Under the pieces are notes generated by a model. The model ran no database searches and had not been told where the DNA came from. It saw only the letters and a program-made list of their open reading frames with translations. Of a stretch of DNA of 64,000 bases, positions 10,890 through 21,623 are shown one piece after another. Every line of letters starts with the position of its first letter. Positions within the stretch are counted from its first letter, which is position 1. The DNA comes from Ulota crispa. Taxonomy: Eukaryota > Streptophyta > Bryopsida > Orthotrichales > Orthotrichaceae. The position numbers were made by a program, and so were the translations under genes. The DNA is taken from the NCBI GenBank assembly GCA_963920765.1, contig OY987242.1, positions 6,784,789 through 6,848,788 of the forward strand. Direction: 5' to 3'.

Positions 10890-11723
10890 ATGGCGACCGT
10901 GATGGCCAGCATGACTGTTGCTGCAGGAGTCCAGCCCCTCAATAACGTCTCCACTAGCCAAGTGCACCTGGCCTCGGCATCGCGCTTCTACGGCTTCCGA
11001 TTGAGCGATGTTGCCCATGCTAGTGCCACTCTCCGGACGGCTGGTCGCCCTGCTGCAATAGTGGTGCGAGCGGAGGGTTTCACCGACAAGATTCGAGCCG
11101 TCTTCTCAAGCGGGTCGCGCAAAGTGAAGGAGACTGCAGATGCTGCCCAGGACAAGGTGCAGGACGCAGCGAAAGCCGTGGAGGACAAGGTGGATGAAGC
11201 AGGCAACAACTTGTCGAGAGGGGCGGACGAGGCTCAAGGCAGCGCCAAGGACGCCGGGCGAGATGTGCAGAACCAGGCTGAGAAGGTTGGCGACAGGGCA
11301 GCGGACTCCGGCAGAGACCTGGAGGGCAGTGCGAAGAGCGCCAGCAGTGATGCCCGCGGCGAGGCGGAGAACTTGGGTGTAAGCGTGCTGCCATCGCCTC
11401 CATAGTTTGCTTTACATGATCCTGCATTTGTCTTGCATTGTGGTCCTGATGCCTGTCTAGTTATGAAGAATCCATGTGAGCGAGAATCCGGGCATCGTAG
11501 CTTAGACGGGTTGATGTTTGAATGGACGCAGGACAAGGCTCAGAACGCAGTTGAGGACGCCGGCGACGCTGTGAAGCGCGGTGCCGACAAGGCAACGGGA
11601 TCTGCGAAGGACGCTGGAAAGGATCTGCAGAACAAGGCTGAGGATGCGGGTGATTCAGCAAAAGACACTGCGTCCGACGTGAAGAGGGACACACAGAAGG
11701 GCGCAGACCGCATCTCAAATTAA
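10890..11723 (+). CDS. Plastid-targeted LEA-like repeat protein, copy 2
   Basis: Exons 10890-11378 and 11532-11723, intron 153 nt (donor GTAAGC, acceptor CGCAG), 226 residues. The start MATVMASMTVAAGVQPLN is identical to copy 1. A transit-like leader ends near VVVRA (about residue 55), followed by a highly charged Ala/Lys/Asp region with repeats such as DKVQDAAKAVEDKVDEAG and NQAEKVGDRAADSGRDL. Exon 2 (63 residues) is almost identical to that of copy 1, and the introns are alignable, so the duplication is recent. The family acts as a disordered protectant that folds into helices on water loss. G-box and TATA upstream suggest stress or ABA induction. The two copies diverge head to head with transposons between them. 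Confidence 0.88.
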
Positions 11724-12144
11724 GCTGAGGAGCCTGGGTGTGGCGATTCTGTATTTACTTGTGCATAGGAATATGTACAACCACGCGGATTTGGAGGGTA
11801 GATTGGTGTCAAGTCGTTTTGAGAATGATTGTGTGTGGAATTTAATTAATTTTGCTCGAGAGTAGCTTTGTACACAATAAAACTTGTGATACTATTGGTC
11901 GAGTCTGCAGAATTTTAGATTTTGCTATCAGTAGGCATACTTGGTAGATGAGTGCAAGCCTGTTATGATTCTAATCCGTAGAAGAATCATTTGGTGCAGT
12001 GAGAAACAGCTCCAACGTTAGTAAACGTTGTTGTTATTTTTAGTCTATTCGGATTTGCCTTGGTGCGCCGTGTAAGTTACCCGCCTGAAGTAATCGAGAA
12101 AAAGGAACGAGTTTTTTTTTTTTGAAAGCCCAGAAATAAGCTTA

Positions 12145-12459
12145 AGGTATGTACACCCATAAGCGTCAATCTAAGGGTTTTGAACATAATGAGTATCAAT
12201 AAACAACTAGCAAATTATAGGATCCTATTACGAACAAAAAAATAATGAATTTGCATTTTTGAATGTATTATTTTGATACTAAGAGAATAAGTTGTGAATA
12301 TTTAAAGAGCAAATTGCCATTGCACCCATAATCACTTTCAAGATTTCATGTTCACATGTTGTATATTCTTTTCATTACATCTATCCACTTTCACAAATTT
12401 TTCAAGATTTTCAAAGGTGACGGTTATGGGGACATTGACGCTTATGGGTGTACATACCT
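12145..12459 (+). mobile_element. Family A MITE, copy 2 (variant ends)
   Basis: 315 bases flanked by TA. Ends are AGGTATGTACACCCATAAGC and the complement; the interior matches copy 1 throughout. It lies about 420 bases beyond the stop codon of LEA-like copy 2. Confidence 0.85.
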
Positions 12460-12570
12460 TACTATCAACATTCTCCCAAGGGAAAATCAAAAGTTGCATA
12501 GCAGTCCAATACAGTACTGTAGTGGGTGTAAATTTTTGGTGATTTTTGGATAACATAATCCTATAATTCA

Positions 12571-13350
12571 CATTAGAGGAAAAATGAGCTCAAGAGAAGG
12601 CCCCTACACCTTGACAAATCACCTTATTTATTTAGGTAGGAGAAGTCATTAAAGAAAAAGTCAAGTCTTTAAGAGGTTGCAAGGGATTGACATCTTAAGC
12701 TATTAAGAGAGGGCTACAATGGCTAGCTAGAGTACATTTTATCTGACAGAAACTTGTCGCTACCTTCTCTGACTTCCGGGTTGGACATGTAATATTAGTC
12801 AATATATCTCTAGCACTTTGGGTGTACACCCTTGAACTACCCAATAGAATTGCTTTCATCTCACCATATGCACTCATCACAACCATGAGCAGTAATAGGG
12901 GTATAGTTTAGAAAGGACAAAATAAATGCAATGTTGGGGTCCTCTAAACCATTTCCTAGCATCCCTCTTGCAAGTCCACATTTTCTCTAATGCATAGGTA
13001 AGGGTCCTACACAAGGGTCTCTAACTTGTGTGAAGTACTCAAATGTACCATGGTACATAACAAAAGGATTGATGATGGAAAACAGTATTATAACATGACA
13101 ATGACAAATGCAAGGACTTGTAGTGGGACACAAGAATAAACTAGGACTAGAATTCCCAATCAAACAAGCACACTCATCAAACAAAAAGCATATGATATTG
13201 TAAAAAGAAATTATTCTCATGAAGTACTTGTAAGCAAATATAGGGGATTAGTCTCTTTTTATTTGAAAAAGGACATTACATTAAAATGCTTTTGACCCCT
13301 GCAACCACTTTCCATATGGGCCTTCTCTTGAGCTCATTTTTCCTCTAATG
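12571..13350. mobile_element. 780-base element with perfect 33-base inverted ends
   Basis: Positions 12571-12603 and 13318-13350 are exact 33-base inverted repeats (ends CATTAGAGGAAAAATGAGCT). The interior has no coding frame. Perfect ends suggest recent mobility. No target duplication is evident, so the superfamily is open. Confidence 0.7.
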
Positions 13351-13456
13351 CTCAAAGTTACGAGGTGAGTGCTCATTCAACAATCCACAAAGTTGTCATC
13401 CTTACAAACTTCACAAACCACTTGATAACTCTAGTTGCTTCCCTTGCATAACTCCT

Positions 13457-13606
13457 TCACACAAAGTTGAGATGTGATGTTAAAGAGGTTAGGATGTGAT
13501 ATTATAGAGGCTAGAATGTGATATTACCAAAGATCACAATAATTGTATTTATAAGATCACACAAAGTTGAGATGTGATAATAAAGAGGTTAGGATATGAT
13601 ATTACA
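13457..13606 (+). repeat. Local direct duplication
   Basis: A unit of about 48 bases starting CACACAAAGTTGAGATGTGA occurs at about 13458 and again at about 13557, with a shorter partial copy between them (GATGTGATATTA..GAGGCTAGAATGTGATATTA). Confidence 0.6.
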
Positions 13607-14326
13607 AAGGTATTTGTGATTTTAGTATTATGATTAGTAGCAACAAGATTAGCTTGCTAGAACCTAGAAAAGAGCTACAAGATCACTTGATAATTTTTAT
13701 AAACAAAGATCATAACTAGTTTGAGTTGTCACCCACCTCTAGAAGTGGGTGATAAAATTATCAAACCTCACTTGCCACAACATTACTGCCCAACCCGTGA
13801 CAAGTTCCTTTGAGTTACTTTCCAAAATTTTGTTGTAAACCATTTTGAAATCCCACATCTGTTATCTTGCAATTCCAAATTTTGTGATACTATTAGAGCT
13901 ACAATCTTAGTAGGTTAAAGATTTTTTTTTAAGTTTACACTTGACTAATAAGCCCTTTATACTACACACTATTGTCTATTTGTCCTGCTTGAATTTGTAA
14001 TCAAGAAAATTTTGAAAATTAATTTGGTGTGCCATGATCATGAGATTTTCTTTTTAAAATACCATTTGCCTTGGCGCATTATGTTTTTTTACTTTTCAAC
14101 TTGTTTTCAATGGACTTATCTTTTTTAAGGTCCAATTTTTATATCTATATACTATTGTACTTATTCAAAAATTAATTATCCACTTCCAATGATAATAATC
14201 ACAAGTTCCAATCTTACACTAAGCAAAAGATAGTATTACAATTAATGAGTTGTTTGGAGTGTTGGAATAATGATGCTTTGAGTTTGTGCACAAATAGCTT
14301 TTAGAGCTTAAAAAATACAAAGCTAA

Positions 14327-14980
14327 GGCCCATTCAAATTGAGAAGTGGATAAGATTTAGGAACATCTCATTGGCTAGTGGGAGAATTTTGTCCACTGGA
14401 GCTTTCACTATGAAGCGGAATGCCATTAGGTGTTAATGCCATGTCATCACCCACTAGCTGAATTGAAGAGTTCTCTTGTAATGAACAAGATTTGGGGTCA
14501 CCTTGCGGAGGTGACCTCAAATCTTGTCCATTAGACAAAGCACTCCCTCTCACTTCATGTGAGGTAAAGACAAAATCATGTCAATTGGGAATAGAAATAC
14601 AACTCCACCAAACATCCGGTTCCTAATGTGAAACCTCTCACTGGACAGATAAACTCAAATATGACATGGCAATTTCCCAAGGCCCGGTTTAGACATGAAG
14701 TGCACCTCCTAGTGGATGAAACTCTTTGTCTAGTGTTTTGCCCCCTTCATTTTGTGGGAAATTGCCCTGTCATACTTGAGTTTGTCCATCCGGTGGAAGG
14801 CTTGGTATTAGGAATTAAATGTCCAAACTTTACATAAAGTGAAAAAAGATTGAAGTAGCAAAAGAGTAAGTGCTTTGTCCAATGAACAAGATTCAGGGTC
14901 ACCTTGAGAGGTGACCTCAAATCTTGTTGACTACAAGAGAACTCTTAAAAAGATGTTTCTAAATCTTGTCCACTTGGCCC
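14327..14980. mobile_element. Harbinger/Tourist-like foldback element (TAA duplication)
   Basis: 654 bases between TAA at 14324-14326 and 14981-14983. Ends GGCCCATTCAAATTGAGAAG and CTTGTCCACTTGGCCC are imperfect inverted repeats that continue for tens of bases. Inside, GGTCACCTTGCGGAGGTGACC-type palindromes occur in both arms, and a second foldback around 14650-14785 may be a nested insertion. No transposase. Confidence 0.65.
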
Positions 14981-14989
14981 TAAGTTATT

Positions 14990-15305
14990 GCCGTGGTGTA
15001 CAAGGTGCTCCTCGAGGTTCAAGTTAACTCAAGGCTTATTTCCCCTTGTTTGCCTCAACTCATAGCACCTCCACTAGTGACTCCAACATGCTCAAAGTGG
15101 ATGAAAGGTGTTGAGGCCCCTCTCAAAACCCTCTCAAGATACTTTGTCCTACCGTGCCTAGCAAGGGCTCTTCAAGCCACTAGTCATCGTTATTAATCTT
15201 AAGTTTAGTGGACTTTATTCTCTACTTTCCTTGATAAGTGGTCAATTGATTATTTATGGGATGTATTGGAGTGCAAGACCACCTTTTTGAAGAGCATTGG
15301 TGGAG
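14990..15305 (-). mobile_element. Family K MITE, truncated copy
   Basis: Reversed and diverged relative of the element at 45124-45468. Shared landmarks are ATCTCCACCAATGCTC, CACATCCCATAAATA-like sequence and GACCACTTAT. The outer end is eroded and no target duplication is visible. Confidence 0.5.
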
Positions 15306-15667
15306 ATCAGGGGGCTTGAGGGCTGGACACTACAGATGGAAAACTTTGAAAGAGCCTAGACAGGTGGAGATGCTGTCAGCAGGATGTGTCTGGCGAGTGG
15401 GTGCCGGCCATGAACGCTGTTGAGTGCTGCTGCAAGGTTATAGCCCAACACGGAAATGAGCACTAATCTGTGTTCCGTTGATTGCCTACTGCATTGGATC
15501 ATGAGGAGAATGGGTGACGCTGGTGAGATTTTGGAAGAGCAGCTAGAGGGTGTGGAAGAGCAGCTACGGAGCAGTGGAAAAGCAGAGACCTAGAGTGGAG
15601 GAGCAGATACTTGGAGTGGAAGAGTGCATCGGAAGAGTAGAAGAGGAGACTGAATGTTGCTACTATA

Positions 15668-15901
15668 GCAATATTTGTTAATTTGAGAAAAAACGTAATT
15701 TTGGGGCTTTAGAGATTCTTGGTGATTTAGAGTGGATTCTATGATGATGTTTTCAAGATCTTACATCAAAAAGATCTGACATCAATGATGTAATATCTTG
15801 AAGGAATTTTAAAAAAAACTCATTTTTACTTCACCAAAATACAAATGTAAGATTCAGTATCCCAAATTGAGAAACAATTTTTCTCAAGTTAAGAATTATT
15901 A
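15668..15901. mobile_element. Family F foldback MITE, copy 3
   Basis: Left end GCAATATTTGTTAATTTGAG; the interior resembles copy 4 at 43255 (GATTCTTGGTGATTTAGAGTG). The right end is degenerate. Confidence 0.6.
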
Positions 15902-16326
15902 TCTTGAAGATGATGACAAGACTGGGGGCAAGGAACAAATTTCCCGGACATGAAAGTGACCTTGTTTTTGCACATGTAAAGCTTCCTTGCCCTGTAGTTG
16001 TGTTTCCTTGTTCCAAAGATGCACTTTCATCACTTTTAATTAAGGGTAAATTTGCTCACCATCTTTGTTATTTACTATTCACAAAGGCTGCTAGGTTCTT
16101 TGGCAAGGGTTTATTTCATGGTTATGGGATTAGGGTTAGCATCAGATTGGATAGTCTTTTTAAGTCATTGATTGCAATGGTTCTGTAGCTGATTCTCTAT
16201 TGCCAAATTAGGTGGTCTAGGTTATGTTTGCTCGCTTATTGTGGGTTGTTTGGAAGTGATCCGTCTCTAGGGTTGTCCTAGGATGTGTTGGGATCCCTTT
16301 GGGTTTAGTGATGCATGTGAAGGTGC

Positions 16327-16920
16327 ATGTGCATTAGCTTCAATTTTAAATTGTGTAGTCCATGCATATTTGGGCTTAGAGTACAAGTTGCTGGTGTGGC
16401 TCCTCTTTTAGGGGTTTGCATTTGTCCAAGCAACTGGAACCATGAACGCATGTGGATACTTTTCAAAGTTGAACATTGGGATGAGAGGGACAGTATTGAA
16501 GAATCTCTAAGTAGCAAAGATAAAAAGAAGCACTTGTCTAATCCCGTTGTCACCACTTGCACTCAAAACACTGTAACGGCAATGATGCAAGATGTACATA
16601 TTGTCAATTCTATGCTAGTAGAAATGCAAGCTTTTTTAAACAAGGAGCCGTTGTCAATTTTTTGTTTCAAGTTGCAGGTCTATATCCTCACAAAGAAAAG
16701 AGGGGAAAATGATGGTATAGGATTGGGTGAGGGTGCAATAGTAAGTGACATGGTTGAAGCTTATACCAAAGGCCTCATGGCAAATGTCATAGTTATTTTA
16801 GAGGAGAATAATGGTGTGGCTGTTGAGATCAAGTATGTAGGTTTGGGACTTGACCAAGGTAACTCATGGGACCTACACAAAGCTTGGATAGAATGCGCCC
16901 ACAAAGAAAATCTTGCCTAG
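16327..16920 (+). CDS. Hypothetical open frame, 197 codons
   Basis: An uninterrupted 197-codon frame in AT-rich DNA. I recognise no domain. The middle is charged and lysine-rich (SSKDKKKHLSNP), and a later segment has a mixed hydrophobic pattern. There is no flanking TATA box, no splice context that clarifies its ends and no repeat family that explains it. Length alone is the evidence, so it may be chance or a transposon remnant. Confidence 0.25.
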   Translation: MCISFNFKLCSPCIFGLRVQVAGVAPLLGVCICPSNWNHERMWILFKVEHWDERDSIEESLSSKDKKKHLSNPVVTTCTQNTVTAMMQDVHIVNSMLVEMQAFLNKEPLSIFCFKLQVYILTKKRGENDGIGLGEGAIVSDMVEAYTKGLMANVIVILEENNGVAVEIKYVGLGLDQGNSWDLHKAWIECAHKENLA

Positions 16921-17559
16921 CCCCATCCCATGTTTTCTTAGTGTGGTTTGTTTCTCTCATTGTTGCAAGAATGTTGAATATGCCAAAAGGCAATTCTAGT
17001 GACAATGTCAAAGACCTAGAATTATTGTTACATTGACAATTATAATTGTATAACAATGGACCTTGAAGATTGGAAGTGCAACCACCTAAGATAGATTGGA
17101 ATACAATATTAAAAAAAGTTGATAACATGTAAATTTAACACATGAGCCCAAAAAAAATGCTAATATGTAATTGTACATTCATACCCCAGTCACAAAATTT
17201 AGAAGTTGGTGAATTAACTACACTTGCTATGGCACAGTACTATTGATATTGCCAAGATTCTACTTCATCACATGATATTATTGATATCCGCATCAATTGA
17301 AACAACCACAAGCAAATGAAAAGAGATGAACGTGATATTATTATGAATGCTCACTTTTGTAATTGGCATTTTGTTGTTGCAACTACAACTATATTGCTAT
17401 TGTATTTTACATCTGCAATTTCATTGTCACAATTACTATAGCAATGGTTTTGTAGTGGTTGAGATTAGGTAATCATTCTTGTGGTGGTTGCATTGGATAA
17501 AGTTTTCCACTAGTGAAAGATTCCTAGTATAGACAATTGGTTGAACTTGCCTCTATAGT

Positions 17560-17662
17560 AGGTTGGACATCCCTTGATAGGAGGTTAGACATGCCTTAAT
17601 AGGAGGTTGGACAAGCCTTACTAGAAGGTTGGACATGCCTTGATAATAGGTTGGACTTGCCA
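17560..17662 (+). repeat. Minisatellite, unit about 22-25 bases
   Basis: Five imperfect units of the form AGGAGGTTGGACATGCCTTG. A TATAAATAGG motif follows at about 17680 and could be a cryptic promoter; no gene starts nearby. Confidence 0.6.
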
Positions 17663-18399
17663 TAGGTCTTACCTTTGGGTTATAAATAGGCTCTTGTTTA
17701 GCTCTTATGGACCATTCTTCTTTAGCTACTTTCATTGTGGTGAGTTAATTTTCATGAAGTTTTGTGATGTATTTGGTTTTTTGCTATTAGTTGTCTTTGT
17801 CTCTTTGAGAGCACATAGGGTTAGTTAGTTGTTTTTAATGAGGGTTTTGTGATGCCTTTGCTTGTAGTTACCTTTGCCTTAGAAGAGCACTTAAGAAATT
17901 AGAGATCAAGCATTTCAATGTTGCAAGTTTGACAAAATACACTAGCTATATTATGCTAAAATTTACAAAGTGGTTTACCTGTTAGGAATCTACTGTTTCA
18001 AAGATTGCAATTGGGCTAGAGTTTTGTGTTTCTTGTGACTCTCTGTTGCATCAGTGCTCACGAAGGTTACTTCAGGATACCTTCTGTATTGTAGGTTGCT
18101 TTTATAAAACAGTTCCTTCTGCCATCCTTCTATGCTGCTTATGTTTTTGTTCTTACTCTACCTCTGATCAAAAGAGTAGAGTGATTGTTCACTTCATTTT
18201 CAACAAAACCTAATCTAGAATAGATTACTGAAAAGTGAAAACACCGAGTTGTTGACTGTCTGTACGAAAGTAGTCATTTCCTTCTAGAAAACCCTAACCT
18301 TTGAATGTGGTTTATTGTGGCAGAAAGAAAGGCTGTGGATTGTGGCAGTGACGGGGGCAGAGAAAAAGCTGGGGATTTGGGGCAGAGAGAGAGTGCAAG

Positions 18400-19119
18400 A
18401 TGACGCGGGGTCTAGTGCTATGGTCGACTATTCTGCTACTTTTGGTGCTTGCCCACCAGGGAGAGGGTCGACTTCTGCTTCCAAGCAACACGTTCGAAGC
18501 AACTGTACCGACATTGGAAGGACCTCACCATGTCGCAGCAGCATCCAAACCAGTGCCATGCAACTGGGTCTGCGGTCCGGAGAACATCTACGACTGTCAT
18601 TGTGTTCCCATAGTTCCACCTTCCAAGGCTCCCAGTCCCAGCCCAGTGCCATGCACATGGATCTGCGGTCAAGGAAAGCATTTGTACGAATGCGATTGCA
18701 TTCCTGATGCCCCTCCACCCAACCATGCACAAACCAAGGACGCCACCAATGCAACATCAACATCAGCATCAGCAGCTGCTGCTCAGGCTGGAGACTTCGA
18801 CAAGGTCGACTCAGCTCAGGTTGACAAAGTCGAAGCAGTGAGCGTTGCTGGACGAAGACCTGTTCCATGCACATGGGTTTGTGGTCAAGGAAACAGCAAC
18901 AACTATGATTGCATTTGCGTTCCGGATAAATCCCAGCAGGAAGCAAACGAGACAGCCGACTCAGCGCCAACAGTTGCTCCGGCATCAGCTCCGGCAGCAG
19001 TTGTTCCAGCAGGTGCACCCAAACCTGTGCCTTGCAGGTGGGTGTGTGGCGAAGGGAATCACAGTTATAAGTGCCAGTGTATTCCTATTGCAGCACCATT
19101 CATGGACCTTGGGGGGTAA
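18400..19119 (+). CDS. Secreted protein with four 4-cysteine modules
   Basis: Single-exon frame of 239 residues. Residues 1 to about 23 form a signal peptide (hydrophobic core ILLLLVLA, small residues before the likely cut). Four modules follow at about 50-70, 81-102, 153-175 and 209-229, each PVPC-x-W-(V/I)-C-G-x(6-8)-C-x-C-(V/I)-P. The cysteines are 54/58/66/68, 85/89/98/100, 157/161/171/173 and 212/216/225/227: all 16 cysteines of the protein lie in modules. Linkers are Ala/Ser/Pro/Thr-rich with three possible N-glycosylation sites (NAT, NET, NHS). I do not recognise the family. Secretion is well supported; a wall, defence or signalling role, or cleavage into single-module peptides, is inference. 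The start follows a purine-rich leader, and the likely 5' UTR has a possible intron end near 18330. Confidence 0.75.
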   Translation: MTRGLVLWSTILLLLVLAHQGEGRLLLPSNTFEATVPTLEGPHHVAAASKPVPCNWVCGPENIYDCHCVPIVPPSKAPSPSPVPCTWICGQGKHLYECDCIPDAPPPNHAQTKDATNATSTSASAAAAQAGDFDKVDSAQVDKVEAVSVAGRRPVPCTWVCGQGNSNNYDCICVPDKSQQEANETADSAPTVAPASAPAAVVPAGAPKPVPCRWVCGEGNHSYKCQCIPIAAPFMDLGG

Positions 19120-19183
19120 CTCTCCCGTGCGGGTGTGGTTTTTAAGGACCTTGGGGGTGTAACTCTCCCGTACTGGTGTAGTT
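19100..19183 (+). repeat. Tandem duplication across the stop codon of the cysteine-rich gene
   Basis: A unit of about 43 bases starting GGACCTTGGGGG and containing GTAACTCTCCCGT is present twice, once spanning the stop codon of 18400-19119 and once in the 3' UTR. Confidence 0.7.
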
Positions 19184-20283
19184 TACAGCTACGTTAGCTC
19201 TGAAACTTGAAATTAGGGTTTGGATAAGCTGAAGAATAAAGCAGCTTTGGAGATAGGACCTTTGCTAAGTGATGATCCGATTGTAATAGTTACAACTCAC
19301 TCATTTGTGGCAACACCTTGTTCAGCTGATAGACTCAAATGAGGTTTTTCTGAAGTTTGCTCGATGAATGCAAGTCTTGTTCTTTATGATAAATGGTTGT
19401 ACTTGCTAGTGTTTGGTGATGTTGCTGATGTGTGGTCTTGGTCCTGATTGGGTCATGAGAAACTTATCATGTTGCTAGACTTGAGAGTGTAAAATTCGTT
19501 ATACAGCAGAAGTATTCTAAATTTCTAATGGATAACGAAATTCAACATCTCTATACTCGAGTCATGTATACAGCCAAACAAACTCTGTGAAAGCTTTTCT
19601 AGACTTGGACAGCATCGAAACTCCTAGGATGTTGGAATGCACTTATACTTAATGTCGGTGTAGGAGAACATTACCTCAGAAATGTAATTGTAAAGGTTTA
19701 CAAGTGTGAAATCCACCTTGTGACCAAGTACGCTCCAAGATGGCTTCAAAATCCAAGTTATCCGCTCTGCTGCTGGGTCACAGTAGATCTAAAATGCAGG
19801 AAGGGACATCAATATGTCACACAAGACCTTGACGTTTGCGGTCACCCATTGAGATGGTGGAATGTGGTTCGAAACCACCACAATAAAATTTGCCACAGCC
19901 ACTGTTGCCATCTGCAAAACATAAACATAACATCGAAGGTCAGGATACTGGAGAAATGAACACCCCCGAGATAGTGGATACTAAAACCAGTAGGAAAATC
20001 TGCTCCCATCTCCAATAATAACCCCCAACAGCAATTCCTTTATTCACATACTGGTTAGACTTGTTAGCAAGTGGTGTAAATATGGCTTGGTTAAATATCT
20101 ATAGCTACTGATCTTTGAATGAAATTGGGCTGTCTACTGTCTCTAAAAGTGGCCCAAAACCTCCATGTTGAGGGAAAAGAGTTTTGTACGCAGTGACAAA
20201 AATCTGATCGGCTCTTGTAGCAAAAGTGATCTCTCCACAGCTCTGTAGTGGTCTCCCAGAAGGCATACTCCTGTACATATTAA
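19184..20283. other. 3' flank and intergenic DNA, no gene seen
   Basis: Probably the 3' UTR of the cysteine-rich gene (AATAAA-like GAATAAAG near 19233), then AT-rich DNA with only short frames. Confidence 0.5.
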
Positions 20284-20608
20284 AGGGAAAATTTCATGGA
20301 TACCCCTGAAGTTTGCAATATTTTCATAGATACCCCTGCTTTTTCAGAAATATCACAAATACCCTTGGACAAAAAAATTTAGGCGTTTGTTTTGGTGTTG
20401 TTTTGTTATGCATGCCACTTTCCTTCTTCCTTTAGGTGCACGCATAACAAGAAAGAAGTAGTGTGTGCACAAAGGGAGAAGGAAATGACATGCATAACAA
20501 AGCAAACGCCTACATTATTTGGTTCAAGGGTATTTGTGATATTTCTGTAAAAGCAGGGGTATCTACGAAAATATTGCAAACTTCAGGGGTATCCATGAAA
20601 CTTTCCCT
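20284..20608. mobile_element. Family D foldback MITE, copy 2
   Basis: 325 bases, ends AGGGAAAATTTCATGGATAC and the complement, palindromic through most of its length. About 110 bases from the stop codon of the convergent gene at 20718. Confidence 0.85.
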
Positions 20609-20717
20609 ATATTTAAAATGCTCAGATTGACGCAATATAGAATGGACTGCCATACTTGAAATCTTCAAAGCCACGGTTTGTTGATCAGAAATGAAATGGA
20701 CGGTTTGGTGATTAAAT

Positions 20718-21623
20718 TTAGAAAGTTACCACTTTCCACTGTCGCTCAAAAAAAGCATGGAGCTCTTCCCACATTTGAGTCTTCAATACGGACACTCTCT
20801 GCAAATCCGTAGGGTCCACTCGCAAGATGTTCAGAAACGGCTTCCTTAGATTGTGAGCCAACCACGCGATTGTCAGGTAGTTGACAGCATAAAAGGACTG
20901 CAGCATTCTCTTCAACACAGGCGGGTTGGTGGAAAAGACGGCAATAATGGCTTCTAGTATGCGCACCAAACCAAAAAACGCGAATGCAAACACCAGATAG
21001 TTCATGTCCATGGCAATACGTGCAAATTGACCATGCTGCATTGTAAGCTCAGTAGCTGACCATTTCTGCACAGCTGTTGCACCATTTCCCTCTTCAATCA
21101 GAGCAGTGCGTAGCTGCAGCACCTCCGGCTCTGGCTGCTGCTGAAACATCGTCAGTAAGCCGACCACTCCCGCAATGTTGTTCATCACAAACTGCAGGCT
21201 CACATCTCGAACCTTGAATATGATCTTCTTCGCTGTTCGGATTGAAAGGAACGAGTAATTGACTTCGCTCAACTCTGTCTCATCGCCAGATAACCGAAAT
21301 TCTGTTACATCTTCTTCTTGCTCAGTAACATCACAATCTACCTCGTCTTCCTCCACATTTGCATCTCCAACATTCCTTGCAGAAGCGGCTGTCAAAACGT
21401 CTCTGTTCTTTAGGTTTAAAGGCAGAAAGCTGACGAAGGATTGCGAACGCAAGCATCCACTACGTCTGGCGATGCGTAATTTCTCTCTCCTGCTTGCTGG
21501 CGGAAATTGAATGGTGATGGAAACTTTTCTCAAACTCAACCTCTCTCCAGGTTTAGAATAAATATAGGTCTTTTGTGGAAACCCTAAACCTAATTCCATC
21601 TTCCTCGTTGAAAGCCGCTTCAA
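20718..21623 (-). CDS. Uncharacterised, probably plastid-targeted membrane protein
   Basis: Single-exon frame of 301 residues on the minus strand. I do not recognise the family. Residues 1 to about 85 are basic and Ser/Arg-rich with few acids, like a chloroplast transit peptide. Residues 86-120 form an acidic stretch (EEDEVDCDVTEQEEDVTE). Residues 121-200 look globular, and a strong hydrophobic segment lies at about 208-230 (NYLVFAFAFFGLVRILEAII) with a weaker one at about 243-257. The C-terminus is amphipathic. An alternative start is Met9. Long, coherent codon use and the leader support a real gene; plastid location and membrane insertion are inferred. The 5' region 21624-22080 has no repeat that would suggest a transposon origin. 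Confidence 0.6.
   Translation of the reverse strand: MKRLSTRKMELGLGFPQKTYIYSKPGERLSLRKVSITIQFPPASRREKLRIARRSGCLRSQSFVSFLPLNLKNRDVLTAASARNVGDANVEEDEVDCDVTEQEEDVTEFRLSGDETELSEVNYSFLSIRTAKKIIFKVRDVSLQFVMNNIAGVVGLLTMFQQQPEPEVLQLRTALIEEGNGATAVQKWSATELTMQHGQFARIAMDMNYLVFAFAFFGLVRILEAIIAVFSTNPPVLKRMLQSFYAVNYLTIAWLAHNLRKPFLNILRVDPTDLQRVSVLKTQMWEELHAFFERQWKVVTF

Noticed and set aside
12121..12180. TTTAGGG-like strings near several repeats as interstitial telomere
   Set aside because: Only isolated AGGGTTT or TTAACCCCTAA motifs occur; these belong to transposon ends or telo-boxes, not to arrays.
18428..19018. 196-codon minus-strand frame over the cysteine-rich gene
   Set aside because: Mirror frame produced by the repetitive composition of the plus-strand gene, which has the signal peptide and ordered cysteine modules.
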